Source: an uncultured Caulobacterales bacterium
GTDB taxonomy: Bacteria > Pseudomonadota > Alphaproteobacteria > Caulobacterales > Maricaulaceae
Direction of reading: 5' to 3'
Length of the DNA: 64,000 bases
Assembly (NCBI GenBank): GCA_937928165.1
Contig: CALFVT010000002.1
Span: forward strand, 1-64,000
In this document: in pieces, positions 33,875 to 43,369 of the stretch
Position numbering within the stretch: position 1 is the stretch's first letter
Layout of the letters: every line of letters starts with the position of its first letter
Notes under the pieces: generated by a model
Databases searched by the model: none
Told to the model about the DNA's origin: nothing
The model's input: only the letters and a program-made list of their open reading frames with translations
Translations under genes and position numbers: made by a program

Positions 33875-35248
33875 TTAGGCTTTAACGATTTTTGATTTAA
33901 ACTCTTCAAAGTTATCTTTTGTGGCATTGCGCGTATCAAGAATTAATGGCACATTCTCGCATAATTCTTTATAGTTAACACGGCTATGCGCCGTTGCAAT
34001 AACTGCGGCGTCAAATTCACGCAAATTCGCCTCATTCCACGTAATTGACTTCATCCCCGCAAGCTCAATATGTTCACGGGTCTCAGGAACTTCAGCAATC
34101 ATTGGGTCGTAAAAACTAACGTCAGCGCCTTGCTCTTTCAGTAATTGGATGAGCTCAAGTGACGGGCTTTCGCGCATGTCATCTATATCCTTTTTATAGG
34201 CCAACCCGCAAAGTAATATCTTTGATGCGGCAAGCGCTTTCTTTTCACGGCGAGATAATTCTTGTAAAAGACGGCCAATAATATGCCGCGGCATATTGGT
34301 ATTGATCTCCCCGGCCAGTTCAATAAATTGCGTGGAAAGGCCGTACTCTCTGGCCTTATAAGATAGGTAATAAGGATCGATCCGGATACAATGCCCGCCA
34401 ACGCCCGGGCCGGGGTAAAAGGCATGAAACCCAAAAGGCTTCGTCTTTGCCGCATCAATAACTTCCCATATATCAATATCAATCTTTTCAAAGATCATTT
34501 TCATTTCATTAACAGCCGCAATATTGATCCAGCGATAAATATTTTCAACCAATTTTGTGGCCTCTGCTGTCCGAGTGTTAGACACCATAACCGTCTCCAC
34601 GATGATATTATAAGCAGCTTGAGCCATGAGCCGGCCATCGGCACTATCTGCCCCCACAACTTTGGGGATTGTCGCCGTTTCAAAGTCAGGGTTGCCAGGA
34701 TCCTCACGCTCAGGTGAATAAGCCAATGCAAAATCAATACCCGCTTTAAGGCCACTTTTTTCCAGTTCAGGCTTCATAACTTCATCAGTTGTACCAGGGT
34801 AAGTTGTCGATTCGAGAACAATTAATTGACCGCGCCTTAAATTCTGGCTTAATATTTTACACGTATCCACAACATAAGATAAGTCTGGCTGATGGTGTAT
34901 GTCTAATGGTGTCGGAACGGCAATTAAGATTGCATCGGCGTCTTTCAAATCTTCAGCCTTTGCCGTCGCCTTAAATAGTTTCGCATCCAGCATGGATTGC
35001 ACACGGCTGTCGTCAATATGTAACATGCCTGAGTGCCCATTATTAAGCTGTTCGGCACGTTTTTCACTTATATCATAACCAATAACGCGCGTATTTTGCC
35101 GCGCATAGGCCTCGGCCAAGGGTAAACCAACATATCCAAGGCCAACCACACCTATGACAAGCTGTCCGGCCTCTGCTTTTTCAAGAAAAGCCTCTGCCAT
35201 TTTAGTTACGCTCTTGCTCGGTTCCATGTCAGTTGCTCCACTTGCCAT
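33875..35248 (-). CDS. wbpA: UDP-GlcNAc 6-dehydrogenase, WbpA-like
   Basis: A 457-residue nucleotide-sugar dehydrogenase. The NAD motif GVVGLGYVGLPLAEAYA is at about 33-49. The active-site cysteine lies in FYPGPGVGGHCIRIDPYY, and TKLVENIYRWINIAAVNE is the family's lysine/asparagine segment. It makes a 6-carboxylate in two NAD-dependent steps, and with WbpB/D/E/I homologues here the substrate should be UDP-GlcNAc. GGAG lies 9 nt before the ATG at 35248. The gene is separated from the rest of the pathway by a glycosyltransferase on the opposite strand. Confidence 0.85.
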   Translation of the reverse strand: MASGATDMEPSKSVTKMAEAFLEKAEAGQLVIGVVGLGYVGLPLAEAYARQNTRVIGYDISEKRAEQLNNGHSGMLHIDDSRVQSMLDAKLFKATAKAEDLKDADAILIAVPTPLDIHHQPDLSYVVDTCKILSQNLRRGQLIVLESTTYPGTTDEVMKPELEKSGLKAGIDFALAYSPEREDPGNPDFETATIPKVVGADSADGRLMAQAAYNIIVETVMVSNTRTAEATKLVENIYRWINIAAVNEMKMIFEKIDIDIWEVIDAAKTKPFGFHAFYPGPGVGGHCIRIDPYYLSYKAREYGLSTQFIELAGEINTNMPRHIIGRLLQELSRREKKALAASKILLCGLAYKKDIDDMRESPSLELIQLLKEQGADVSFYDPMIAEVPETREHIELAGMKSITWNEANLREFDAAVIATAHSRVNYKELCENVPLILDTRNATKDNFEEFKSKIVKA

Positions 35249-35417
35249 ATTTACGCTCCACTATAATATCAGCTTACTTGGGTAAAGCAGAGATTACGCA
35301 TTTAAGCACAACAAACTCGCCTTAACCATTACGCCAAGCAAGGCAAAAACTACATTCATAGGCCAAACAATAAAATAGCTGATATTATAAGGTATAATTG
35401 CCCCATGAGCTCATCAT

Positions 35418-35831
35418 TCATGAATATACATATGCTTTCTGAACTAAAAATGACACAAAAGGCCAAAACGCGCAAAATAGAGTGGTAGACATAAAAATAG
35501 CTATGTTTAATAGGTGCGTTAAAATATAGATAAATGCCATATTAAGCACGACGCCAATAGCCGCGAGCACGATGTACTTCATAAGCGTCTCACTATGTTT
35601 TCCCGATGATTCAAAAGACCAATAGTAATTACCCAAATAGCTAAACAGCGTAACGCTTAAATAAAAGCCGATATTACTCGGCATAATAGGCCAATTAAAA
35701 ACTTCCACGGCGAGGCTCGTACCAAGGATATAAATCACCAAAGCTCCCCCGCCAACCACTAGGTATTTGATTAAATCGATCTGTCTCGATATAAGCCCCA
35801 TAAGGTAGTTTCTACTTTCAAGAAGCAACAT
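35418..35831 (-). CDS. GtrA-family membrane protein
   Basis: A 137-residue protein with four transmembrane segments (for example IKYLVVGGGALVIYILGTSLA and YIVLAAIGVVLNMAFIYILT), the length and layout of the GtrA family (PF04138), proposed flippases for lipid-linked sugars. AAAGGATATT precedes the ATG. It is divergent from the GtrB-like glycosyltransferase gene, its usual partner. That partner carries a stop codon, so the pair may be non-functional. Confidence 0.82.
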   Translation of the reverse strand: MLLLESRNYLMGLISRQIDLIKYLVVGGGALVIYILGTSLAVEVFNWPIMPSNIGFYLSVTLFSYLGNYYWSFESSGKHSETLMKYIVLAAIGVVLNMAFIYILTHLLNIAIFMSTTLFCAFWPFVSFLVQKAYVYS

Positions 35832-36025
35832 AATATCCTTTACAAAATGAAGACAGCATCTACAGGTTTGAAGTATATATATGCTTAACAGAAACAGATA
35901 GAATTATAGTTATTCCTTAAATAAGAGCTTTAAAACAACGTCATATGGGGCATAAAGCCGGCCATTATGCAGGCTTGTAACCCATTATACATACACATTA
36001 TATCTGTATGGATTGGAGAAAATTC

Positions 36026-36973
36026 ATGAAGAATATTACCTTTGTTATTGCCGTGTATAATGAATAAGCGTCGATTCCATATTTGGTCGGCTTATATCAA
36101 GGTCTATGGACAAAACTTGATGCCAGGGTCTTATTCGTAAATGATGGCAGCAAAGATAATACTTTAACCGTTATACAAAGCTACGCGGAAAAGTTGTCAT
36201 ATATTGGTTATATCAATCTATCACGTAACTTTGGCAAAGAGCAAGCTATTACGGCTGGGCTTTCAGCCGTCCCCTTAAACCAAAATGTTGTTATTATGGA
36301 TGGAGACGGCCAACACACCCCTAAAGCCGTTGGGAAACTTATAGACTATATGCAAGCTAATCCGGAAGTCGATATTACATTCGGTGTAAGAGAGTCGCGT
36401 CAATATCAAGGCGTTTTAGATAAGGCGTTTTCAAAATGGTTTTATAAAGGCGTCAATCTCATGCTGCCACAGCCTTTGGACGATCAATTAGGTGACTTCT
36501 TTTTTGCCAGATCAACCATATTGCCTGCCCTCAAAATGTTTAAGGATAGTAAATTATTTTGGAAAGGCATCTACAGTTGGATAGGTTTTAACCGTGCAAA
36601 GATACCAATAACTATTGATGACAGACAAGAAGGAAAGTCTAAGTTTTCTTTTTTCAAGAAATTAAACCTTGCCATTGACGGGGTTGTTTGGCTTACAAAA
36701 TTTCCGCTTTACCTTATATCTATCTTAGGTCTTGGTCTATCCAGTATTAGCTTTCTATTCGCCCTATGGTTTATTGGGCAATGGCTATTCACAGGCGTTA
36801 CCGTCCCTGGGTTTTATACAATTATTGTCATGCAGGCCTTTATTGGTGGTATACTTATGTTATCCTTAGGCGTTATCGCTTTATATCTTGCGGTCATATC
36901 TGAAAACACATCCTCAAAGCCGGGGTTTTTACTCTCTTCAGATAATAAACCACCTACATGGCCTAAACCCTAG
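36026..36973 (+). pseudogene. GtrB-like glycosyltransferase family 2, interrupted by a stop codon
   Basis: From the ATG at 36026, with GGAG upstream, the frame reads MKNITFVIAVYNE and then TAA at 36065-36067, where GT2 enzymes usually continue VYNE(E/A)-S. It then stays open to 36973 with an intact catalytic domain: VNDGSKDN, MDGDGQHTPK with the DxD motif, and two C-terminal membrane helices (LISILGLGLSSISFLFALW and IGGILMLSLGVIALYL). The full length would be about 315 residues, normal for GtrB-type GT2. Re-initiation at the TTG at 36083 is possible but has no ribosome-binding site. One nonsense change (for example GAA to TAA) explains the break. Confidence 0.8.
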
Positions 36974-36984
36974 GACATGTGATT

Positions 36985-37884
36985 TTATGACTTTGGCGTC
37001 ACGACAGCCATAACATTTGCACGATAGCCCAAGGGTAGGTTTAACTTACCCAATTTTGTATTTGATAGTTTCGGGGCGATCCATTTTAAAACCCCTTTAA
37101 GGTTTGTAAACATGATGGGTGAATTAAAGATATCTACGTCATGACTTGGAAACGCTCGCTCACAAATATGCCTTAGAGAGCCCGCATCAAAATAGTTAAA
37201 ATGCATAGGGCAATAGAGATAATACCGACTCCCCAACCATTTTGCCCATAGTCTACCAATATCTGGCACACCAAAAATATAAGAATTTTTCTCCGCCCCC
37301 GGTTTCGAAGATAAAAACTGAAGGAAGCTGTAAGGGTCTTCCATATGTTCGACAAAATCAAAAGCAGAAATCCATAGGGGGAGCTGACCTTCTATTTCAT
37401 CATAATTTTCAACCCTACGAATATTTTTCTTTTTAAGAACAGGGTCAAAGTCACTATTTAATTCGACTCCCACCTTAGTCTTATCATCCCCAAAGACTTC
37501 TAACCAATTCCCTGCAGCGCATCCAAAATCAACGACATGTTTGTAGTTTTCCAAGGTCTTATGACGTTTAATTGCAGTTGTTTTTACACTACGAAAATAT
37601 GAAACACGCTGCGGTTCAAGGTTCAAATAATCATCAACATCAGCCGCTCGGTAAAACTCATCGGCTTTTTCAGAGGGCTTTTCAAGATAATGGAATCCGC
37701 AATGACCACATTGGGATATAGGGCCAAGCATTGTGTTGGGTCCATAAAAAAAGTCACGCCAATCGGAAGGGGGAGAATACTCATCGGTATGTTTGGAAAA
37801 TGGCGCCAAATCACGACGTTCGCAGACAGGGCACTGGTCAAACCGGCATGTTACATCCTGCGGTAATTCCAATTCTGACATCAT
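36985..37884 (-). CDS. SAM-dependent methyltransferase with N-terminal zinc finger-like Cys pairs
   Basis: A 299-residue class I methyltransferase. The N-terminal 70 residues have paired cysteines (CPVC, then CGHCG), as in zinc-ribbon methyltransferases that modify sugar nucleotides or lipids. The SAM motif is VVDFGCAAGNWLEVF near residue 110. The acidic post-motif is WISAFDFVEHMEDPY. It may methylate a sugar in this polysaccharide. It converges with the GtrB-like gene 11 nt away. Confidence 0.75.
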   Translation of the reverse strand: MMSELELPQDVTCRFDQCPVCERRDLAPFSKHTDEYSPPSDWRDFFYGPNTMLGPISQCGHCGFHYLEKPSEKADEFYRAADVDDYLNLEPQRVSYFRSVKTTAIKRHKTLENYKHVVDFGCAAGNWLEVFGDDKTKVGVELNSDFDPVLKKKNIRRVENYDEIEGQLPLWISAFDFVEHMEDPYSFLQFLSSKPGAEKNSYIFGVPDIGRLWAKWLGSRYYLYCPMHFNYFDAGSLRHICERAFPSHDVDIFNSPIMFTNLKGVLKWIAPKLSNTKLGKLNLPLGYRANVMAVVTPKS

Positions 37885-38037
37885 GTCCCCCTAGGCTCCT
37901 ACGCGGCTTCAACCCGTAACATAGCACAAAAATTGAGTCATCCTCTTTTTCATATGCTTTAAACAATTACTAGAATAACTCAACTTAATGTACTATGGAG
38001 CCTTGGGATTATATTGCTTTGACATCGACGGTAAAAC

Positions 38038-39747
38038 ATGAAAAAATTTGCAACATATAAATGGCTACTCGCAGCCAGTATTATACTAATCCTTGTCGCT
38101 ATTTTTGCCTCCATTAATTTAATAACACCCATTTCTGGGGACTTTTGGGCTCCTCGGACTTTTGGTAAAGAAAACGGCCCCAGTCTTATTGAACCTATAG
38201 CTGGCTATATAAGAGGGTTCACTGGCGGAAATCCACGCATCGGACAATTTTGGTTAATCTTTGGTGGGTATTTCCCGTGGCTATATGATCTTATTGCGTC
38301 AATATTTGCAGTTAGTCTTGTGGCCCTAATGGGCATATATGTCCGCGGACGCAGTTGGAAGATAAACCCTATACTTACCTTAGCCGCAGGCATCATTAGT
38401 TTAGGGCTGCTTTGGTTTATAGACCGAGAAATTGGCCCTATCTTTTTCTACGAACCGGCAAATAGTAATTACTTATTTGCGGCTATTTTACTTATGTCCT
38501 TTATTCTACCCTATTTTTTGTTATGGGGAGACCCTGATAAGGCGTCCCAATCTAAACTCCCTCTTCCGGCGCTCTTGGGCTTTGTTTTACTCGCCATAGC
38601 CGCCGGAATGGCACATGAGACCTATGGCCCGCCCGTCATATGCCTTTTAGGGTTTTTGCTAATAATTGGGCGGTGGATTAAGCTGAAAGTCACACACTGG
38701 ATGTGGGGTGGGTTCTTGGCTTTTTTTATAGGCTATCTCGCCATCTTTTTAGCCCCGGGTCAAGACAAACGCTACACTGAAAGCCGTTTTGACGGTTTAA
38801 TTGAAAACCTCTCAAGTTTGGACGTGATTATTCCTAAATTATTTAATTTATTCGCCGGCAACGGACTATGGATTTTATTAGTTGGGGTCAGCTTACTCAT
38901 CATACGGGTTGCTTTAAAACAAATACCGCTGAAACGCGCCCTTGCTTTTACCGCCTTTCTCATTATCGGCGCTGGCACCGTCACAACGGCGATAGCCGCC
39001 CCTATATTTGGGGAACGGTTAGGGCTCATTGCGCATATTTCTATCGCAATCTTTGTAACCGGAGCGGCCTTATCGCATTTAGACTCAAAAAGAATAGAGC
39101 CCACGCTCGTGGCTATTGCCACAATATTATCAACATCTTATTTATGGGTAGAATATAATTCGACGCGGTCTGCCTATTCCGCTTACCGCGCCGAATTTGA
39201 CCAACAAGCCACGGTTATAAGGGCGGCCATTAAAGAGCAAAAAGAAGAAGCCCTTGTTCCCGCTTATTCAATTCCGTTTTACGCTCAAAAGAAATATCTG
39301 TTTCCAGAGTTCCCGCAAGAGGGTCCATCCGCAAAAGTGAATAAGATTATTGCCCGTTATTACGGCCTTGAAAAAATAACAATGGTTCCACCTGAAAACA
39401 TCGTAAGATATGGTCTAGGGTTTTTAAACGTAACCCGTCAATTCACATTAATTAACTGCCCCGAGGATGACCGCGATGGCTGGGATGATAAAAATGATTA
39501 TATGGGAACGCTTGTATGTGGAGAGACCTATGACATTAGCTATGACACGTCTACCGGCGAATGGGTTGTCTCTGGAATACGTGAAGTTCCGGCTACGCCT
39601 TTTCGCTTAACCCGCGCCAGTTATAAGACCAAAGGCATGGGTCCAGAGACTGGACAATTAAGAATTTGGGGAGGCAGCTTCCGCTTTAATCAAACTGGGG
39701 CTATTCTTACTCATAAGAGAGAGCATGTTGGACAAATTATAGATTAG
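38038..39747 (+). CDS. Polytopic membrane protein (DUF6056-like)
   Basis: A 569-residue protein with about ten hydrophobic helices over residues 9-370, followed by a soluble C-terminal region of about 190 residues. The N-terminal layout, with a TPISGDFW motif after the first helix and GMAHETYGP in the middle, recalls DUF6056-family and O-antigen-ligase or GT-C-like membrane proteins. A role in polysaccharide polymerisation or glycosylation is possible but not shown. It lies on the plus strand and converges with the glycosyltransferase ending at 39780. Confidence 0.6.
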   Translation: MKKFATYKWLLAASIILILVAIFASINLITPISGDFWAPRTFGKENGPSLIEPIAGYIRGFTGGNPRIGQFWLIFGGYFPWLYDLIASIFAVSLVALMGIYVRGRSWKINPILTLAAGIISLGLLWFIDREIGPIFFYEPANSNYLFAAILLMSFILPYFLLWGDPDKASQSKLPLPALLGFVLLAIAAGMAHETYGPPVICLLGFLLIIGRWIKLKVTHWMWGGFLAFFIGYLAIFLAPGQDKRYTESRFDGLIENLSSLDVIIPKLFNLFAGNGLWILLVGVSLLIIRVALKQIPLKRALAFTAFLIIGAGTVTTAIAAPIFGERLGLIAHISIAIFVTGAALSHLDSKRIEPTLVAIATILSTSYLWVEYNSTRSAYSAYRAEFDQQATVIRAAIKEQKEEALVPAYSIPFYAQKKYLFPEFPQEGPSAKVNKIIARYYGLEKITMVPPENIVRYGLGFLNVTRQFTLINCPEDDRDGWDDKNDYMGTLVCGETYDISYDTSTGEWVVSGIREVPATPFRLTRASYKTKGMGPETGQLRIWGGSFRFNQTGAILTHKREHVGQIID

Positions 39748-39779
39748 CTTTAAAAAAACTACTTCTATGAATTTCACCT

Positions 39780-41282
39780 TTAACTTGCTTTTAAAAGTTT
39801 TATTTCCTTCGCAAGTGTATGGTTTTGATTACATTGCTTCGCGGAACGATCAGCGGCAGCCGCAGACATCCTTAAATATAGTTCTGGATTATTATAAAGT
39901 TTATCATAACCATCAATAAGGCTCTGGGCATCATCGAAATTCCCTAAAATGGCACAGTCCTTATCGACAAATTCGCGAAGGCCAGACACATATGACGTCA
40001 AAGGGACAAGCCCACTATGCATAGCTTCGCCGCAGGTTAAGCCTTGGCTATCCCAGCGGGTTGGAACGAGTTTCACCCCATGAGCCGCATGTTGACTTTG
40101 CAGCTCCTTGCGGCTTAAAAATTTATTTGTAATACTAACGTTATCAAATCCCGCAAGCGGCTTTGTAATCTCATCAAAATAACGCCCAGCTCCATAAATC
40201 GAAAATGATAAATCTTTGAAATATGGTTTTTGTGATAGGCCTAAAATTACATCCCTTGATATATCATTCGCATAATTTTTAGCCGCAAAGGTTCGAACCC
40301 ATAGAATATGCTTCCGCGCCTCAGCCGATTTAATGCGATATGGAAAGTCTGATGAACTCACGCTATTATGAATAACGTGAGAACGCAGCGCCTGTTTTGC
40401 CGCAAACTTTTCTGCCACATCTTTCATATAATTAGAGACAAAAATAACTTGCACATTGGGATGAGTAAACACCTCACCCATGGTTTCTTTACGGTCTTTA
40501 TTTGCTTGATCAAGCCTTGGCCGTAGAGTTTTCAAGTCATCTTCGGAAAAGTTAAATGACAACTCACGCCAATCACGGGCTTCGAATCCATGCACCCAGA
40601 TAATGGCCGGAATTTTATCAAGATATGAGCGAATAACACTCCAAACTGGCTTTTCGACCGAATGTACAGCGATTTTTCGAATATTGGCCAAGCCCATAAC
40701 TTTCCCAAGCCCGGCCGGATTAATCCGAAGTACATCAACTCTATCCACGACATGACGCTTAACGACCTTGGTAGAATTTGCGACCTCGATAACAACTGGA
40801 TTAAGCCCAGCCGCTTGATAGGCCTCAGCGCGTCTTTGAACAAATTCACCGCCATAATCCCGCGCGCCGCCCGGATAAGCAGAACATATAATAGCCACAG
40901 GCGCTTTAACTGTCATTTGTTTTAATATAAGTCTTGCCGCCTCATCTCTTTGTTTTTGCGCCTTCTTTTCTTTAGCCTTCTCCAACTTCAATAATTGCGC
41001 AGAAGATTTCTCTATTCCAAATAAACGTTTAGCAGCAATTTTGACCTGCCTGTCAAGACGCATATTGGCCGAACGCTCATTGACAGAATTAAACTGATTT
41101 TTCAAACTTTGAACGTCACGGCGAAGACTTTCCAAGCCGACGGTTCCCCGAGCTTGAACCTTGCCGCCCTCTTCCATATCAGACAAGCGCAAATCCAAAC
41201 TTGCAACTTGCTCCATCAATTTTGTCATGAATAATTCATTGAGGTGAGACATCTCATAATTGATATGGTCTTCAGGCTTCAT
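39780..41282 (-). CDS. Glycosyltransferase with N-terminal coiled coil
   Basis: A 500-residue GT-B glycosyltransferase. The first about 120 residues are a predicted coiled coil (for example MEQVASLDLRLSDMEE and QLLKLEKAKEKKAQKQRDEA). The enzyme domain starts at about residue 130 with VAIICSAYPGGARDYGGEFV. The C-terminal donor site is GLTCGEAMHSGLVPLTSYVSG. It is closely similar in several segments to the protein at 47484-48719, which lacks the coiled coil, so the two are paralogues. The coiled coil may dock it to other assembly proteins. Confidence 0.78.
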   Translation of the reverse strand: MKPEDHINYEMSHLNELFMTKLMEQVASLDLRLSDMEEGGKVQARGTVGLESLRRDVQSLKNQFNSVNERSANMRLDRQVKIAAKRLFGIEKSSAQLLKLEKAKEKKAQKQRDEAARLILKQMTVKAPVAIICSAYPGGARDYGGEFVQRRAEAYQAAGLNPVVIEVANSTKVVKRHVVDRVDVLRINPAGLGKVMGLANIRKIAVHSVEKPVWSVIRSYLDKIPAIIWVHGFEARDWRELSFNFSEDDLKTLRPRLDQANKDRKETMGEVFTHPNVQVIFVSNYMKDVAEKFAAKQALRSHVIHNSVSSSDFPYRIKSAEARKHILWVRTFAAKNYANDISRDVILGLSQKPYFKDLSFSIYGAGRYFDEITKPLAGFDNVSITNKFLSRKELQSQHAAHGVKLVPTRWDSQGLTCGEAMHSGLVPLTSYVSGLREFVDKDCAILGNFDDAQSLIDGYDKLYNNPELYLRMSAAAADRSAKQCNQNHTLAKEIKLLKAS

Positions 41283-41348
41283 AATATATCCGTAATTCCG
41301 AGTCAGACCCAGTTTGCATTTACAGATGCGTAGAGTGCACCGTAGGCT

Positions 41349-42995
41349 TTAGTTTATGGCTAAATATAACAAAAAGCTAAAGGTAACAACAGCCACATAT
41401 GCAGTTGTTCCCATGCGAAGAATTGGATAGTTCAGAGCCAACGCATTAAGTTTGAGTGAGGGCCGTTCAACTATGTAATGCACTATAATTGAAATTAAAA
41501 CTGAAATCGATAGGCATAAGAATAAAGTCCAAATATAATAATCCGTATCAGTTCCAATCGCATCAGGCACGGGCAATGTGGTGATGAGTTGAAACACCGG
41601 AATATGGACAAGATAGACAATAAAAGATAAAAGCCCTAAGGGGCGCAACCAAGACACAGCCTTAAACCTTGCACCACGGTCTTCTGCATAACGCGCCATA
41701 AAAATAACGGCCGCACACATCAAGACAACAAAAAGGCGGCTGTCCACAAAAACCCCGGGTAAAGACACCGCTTTTCCGATAAACTCGCTTAGAGCCACAG
41801 CATAAATAAGCGCCATAAAAATAGCTATAGTTATCAGGCTCCCATATCTTTTAAAAATCACAGCCCCTGCTGACGCAGTATTTAAAGGAGGGGCAACCGC
41901 GTGTTTAGCTTTCATCATCAAGATAGCCAGCGCAATACCAATAGCAAACGCATCAAAGTGATAAAAAACGGTATAGGCCATCCAGGGTTTGCCCTCTAAT
42001 ACGCCGCGGCTTATCGCGCTAATGCTTATCCCAGTCACAAAAATTAAAGCCGCTATAAGATATCGTTTCCGGCGCTCTAAACCGACCTTTTGTAAGTAAG
42101 CAATGACCGGTAAAAACAAAAGCGGCATAACCACGTAAAACTGAAACTCTGTAGAGATTGACCACCATACAGAATGTCCAATCGGTATGAAGAGTATGTC
42201 ACGGTCAAATATATAATTCATTGATAAAAAACGGCCAAGTGTCAGCATCATATTTTCAGGGGTAAAACTGGACGTAAAAAAATCACGGAATAAATAGGCT
42301 ATAATAATGCAAAATAAAAATGTCGGTAAGATACGGTTAAATCGGCGGTTCCAAAAATAAATAACCGGCATTTCTTGCGCGCGTCTCGCGGAGGACGCAA
42401 GGCTATATGTTAAAGTATAAGCACTTACAACATAGAAAATTTCAACCCCGTAATGACCATATTTAGCAACGGCGCCTATAAAGTTATAAGCTGATAAATC
42501 AGGTAAACCAGCATAGCCCGTTGCATGAAGCATAACGACAAGCAAAATACCGACGCCTCTCAACACATCAATGGATTGATAACTCCGCCCGGAACTACTT
42601 TGCGGCGCACTGACTAGAATACTCGCGAGCCAAAGACTTAACGCAAAGAGTGTGAACATAAGGCTTTGCCAAAGGATACGGTTATAATCAAACCGTCCTT
42701 GCGCCTTATAGCCAAGATGATCTATTAATACACGAGGCTGCCCCATATCCGCAATCGCAAGCTTTATATTACTCGGTGCGACAGGTGGATCAAACATAAC
42801 CTCTTTCACACGCACCCCCTTATCCCCCCCATATACCATGGTTTGCATTTGATCATCGAGCATGATTGTAAGAGTATTATCTCCCTCCCCATAATCATAA
42901 TACCTTAGATTTACGGAGGTTATTAAGACATTATCATTAACTGGAATGACGAGTTCAGAGTTTGCGTCAGCGGTGAAAATTGCGCTCCCCCTCAC
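41349..42995 (-). CDS. Acyltransferase-3 family protein, main part
   Basis: An open frame of 548 codons. It begins with about 110 residues of a probable periplasmic beta domain. An acyltransferase-3 domain follows with about ten transmembrane helices and the motif SIDVLRGVGILLVVMLHATG (catalytic His in LH). The family O-acetylates sugars in surface polysaccharides (OafA/NodX type). It would start at a GTG at 42995. The upstream frame (42967-43209) supplies the missing N-terminal membrane helix. The two are joined by removing one G from the run of five at 42987-42991, so this is probably one frameshifted gene of about 610 residues. Confidence 0.8.
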   Translation of the reverse strand: MRGSAIFTADANSELVIPVNDNVLITSVNLRYYDYGEGDNTLTIMLDDQMQTMVYGGDKGVRVKEVMFDPPVAPSNIKLAIADMGQPRVLIDHLGYKAQGRFDYNRILWQSLMFTLFALSLWLASILVSAPQSSSGRSYQSIDVLRGVGILLVVMLHATGYAGLPDLSAYNFIGAVAKYGHYGVEIFYVVSAYTLTYSLASSARRAQEMPVIYFWNRRFNRILPTFLFCIIIAYLFRDFFTSSFTPENMMLTLGRFLSMNYIFDRDILFIPIGHSVWWSISTEFQFYVVMPLLFLPVIAYLQKVGLERRKRYLIAALIFVTGISISAISRGVLEGKPWMAYTVFYHFDAFAIGIALAILMMKAKHAVAPPLNTASAGAVIFKRYGSLITIAIFMALIYAVALSEFIGKAVSLPGVFVDSRLFVVLMCAAVIFMARYAEDRGARFKAVSWLRPLGLLSFIVYLVHIPVFQLITTLPVPDAIGTDTDYYIWTLFLCLSISVLISIIVHYIVERPSLKLNALALNYPILRMGTTAYVAVVTFSFLLYLAIN

Positions 42996-43209
42996 TATAG
43001 CGCGCGAGCTCTATAGATTGCCAAGCCCCTGATATGTCAAAATCTGCATCGGATATACGCCGAGAAGACGTATATGGGTTAACGACCAGAAGCGCCCCTA
43101 ACGTAGCAAAAGCCAAAATCGTTAAAAGCCATAATTTCATATTATGTTCAAAACCATTCGGGCGTTTACGCACCGGTAGATTTGGCTCAATATTTGTCTT
43201 AACTGTCAT
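42967..43209 (-). CDS. N-terminal fragment of the acyltransferase
   Basis: An 80-residue open frame with one transmembrane helix (MKLWLLTILAFATLGALLVV) followed by about 40 residues of soluble sequence. It overlaps the acyltransferase frame by 29 nt and fits it when the G5 run is shortened by one: ELARYSEGS then continues AIFTADANSEL. On its own it would be a meaningless stub. I treat it as the 5' part of one gene disrupted by a frameshift at a homopolymer. Sequencing error at the homopolymer is an alternative. Confidence 0.7.
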   Translation of the reverse strand: MTVKTNIEPNLPVRKRPNGFEHNMKLWLLTILAFATLGALLVVNPYTSSRRISDADFDISGAWQSIELARYSEGERNFHR

Positions 43210-43369
43210 TTCTTTTTAATATGCTTGAAAGCTACCCTCATCCAATATATTTTCTCGATAGACGATGCCTTTTACATATGCTAGCGCAAAAAAATATACT
43301 TATATACAGAAGTAAATTGCAACCTATGGGGGTGGCTACGTTTTCCTGGCACAAATTAAGGCGGCTGAC

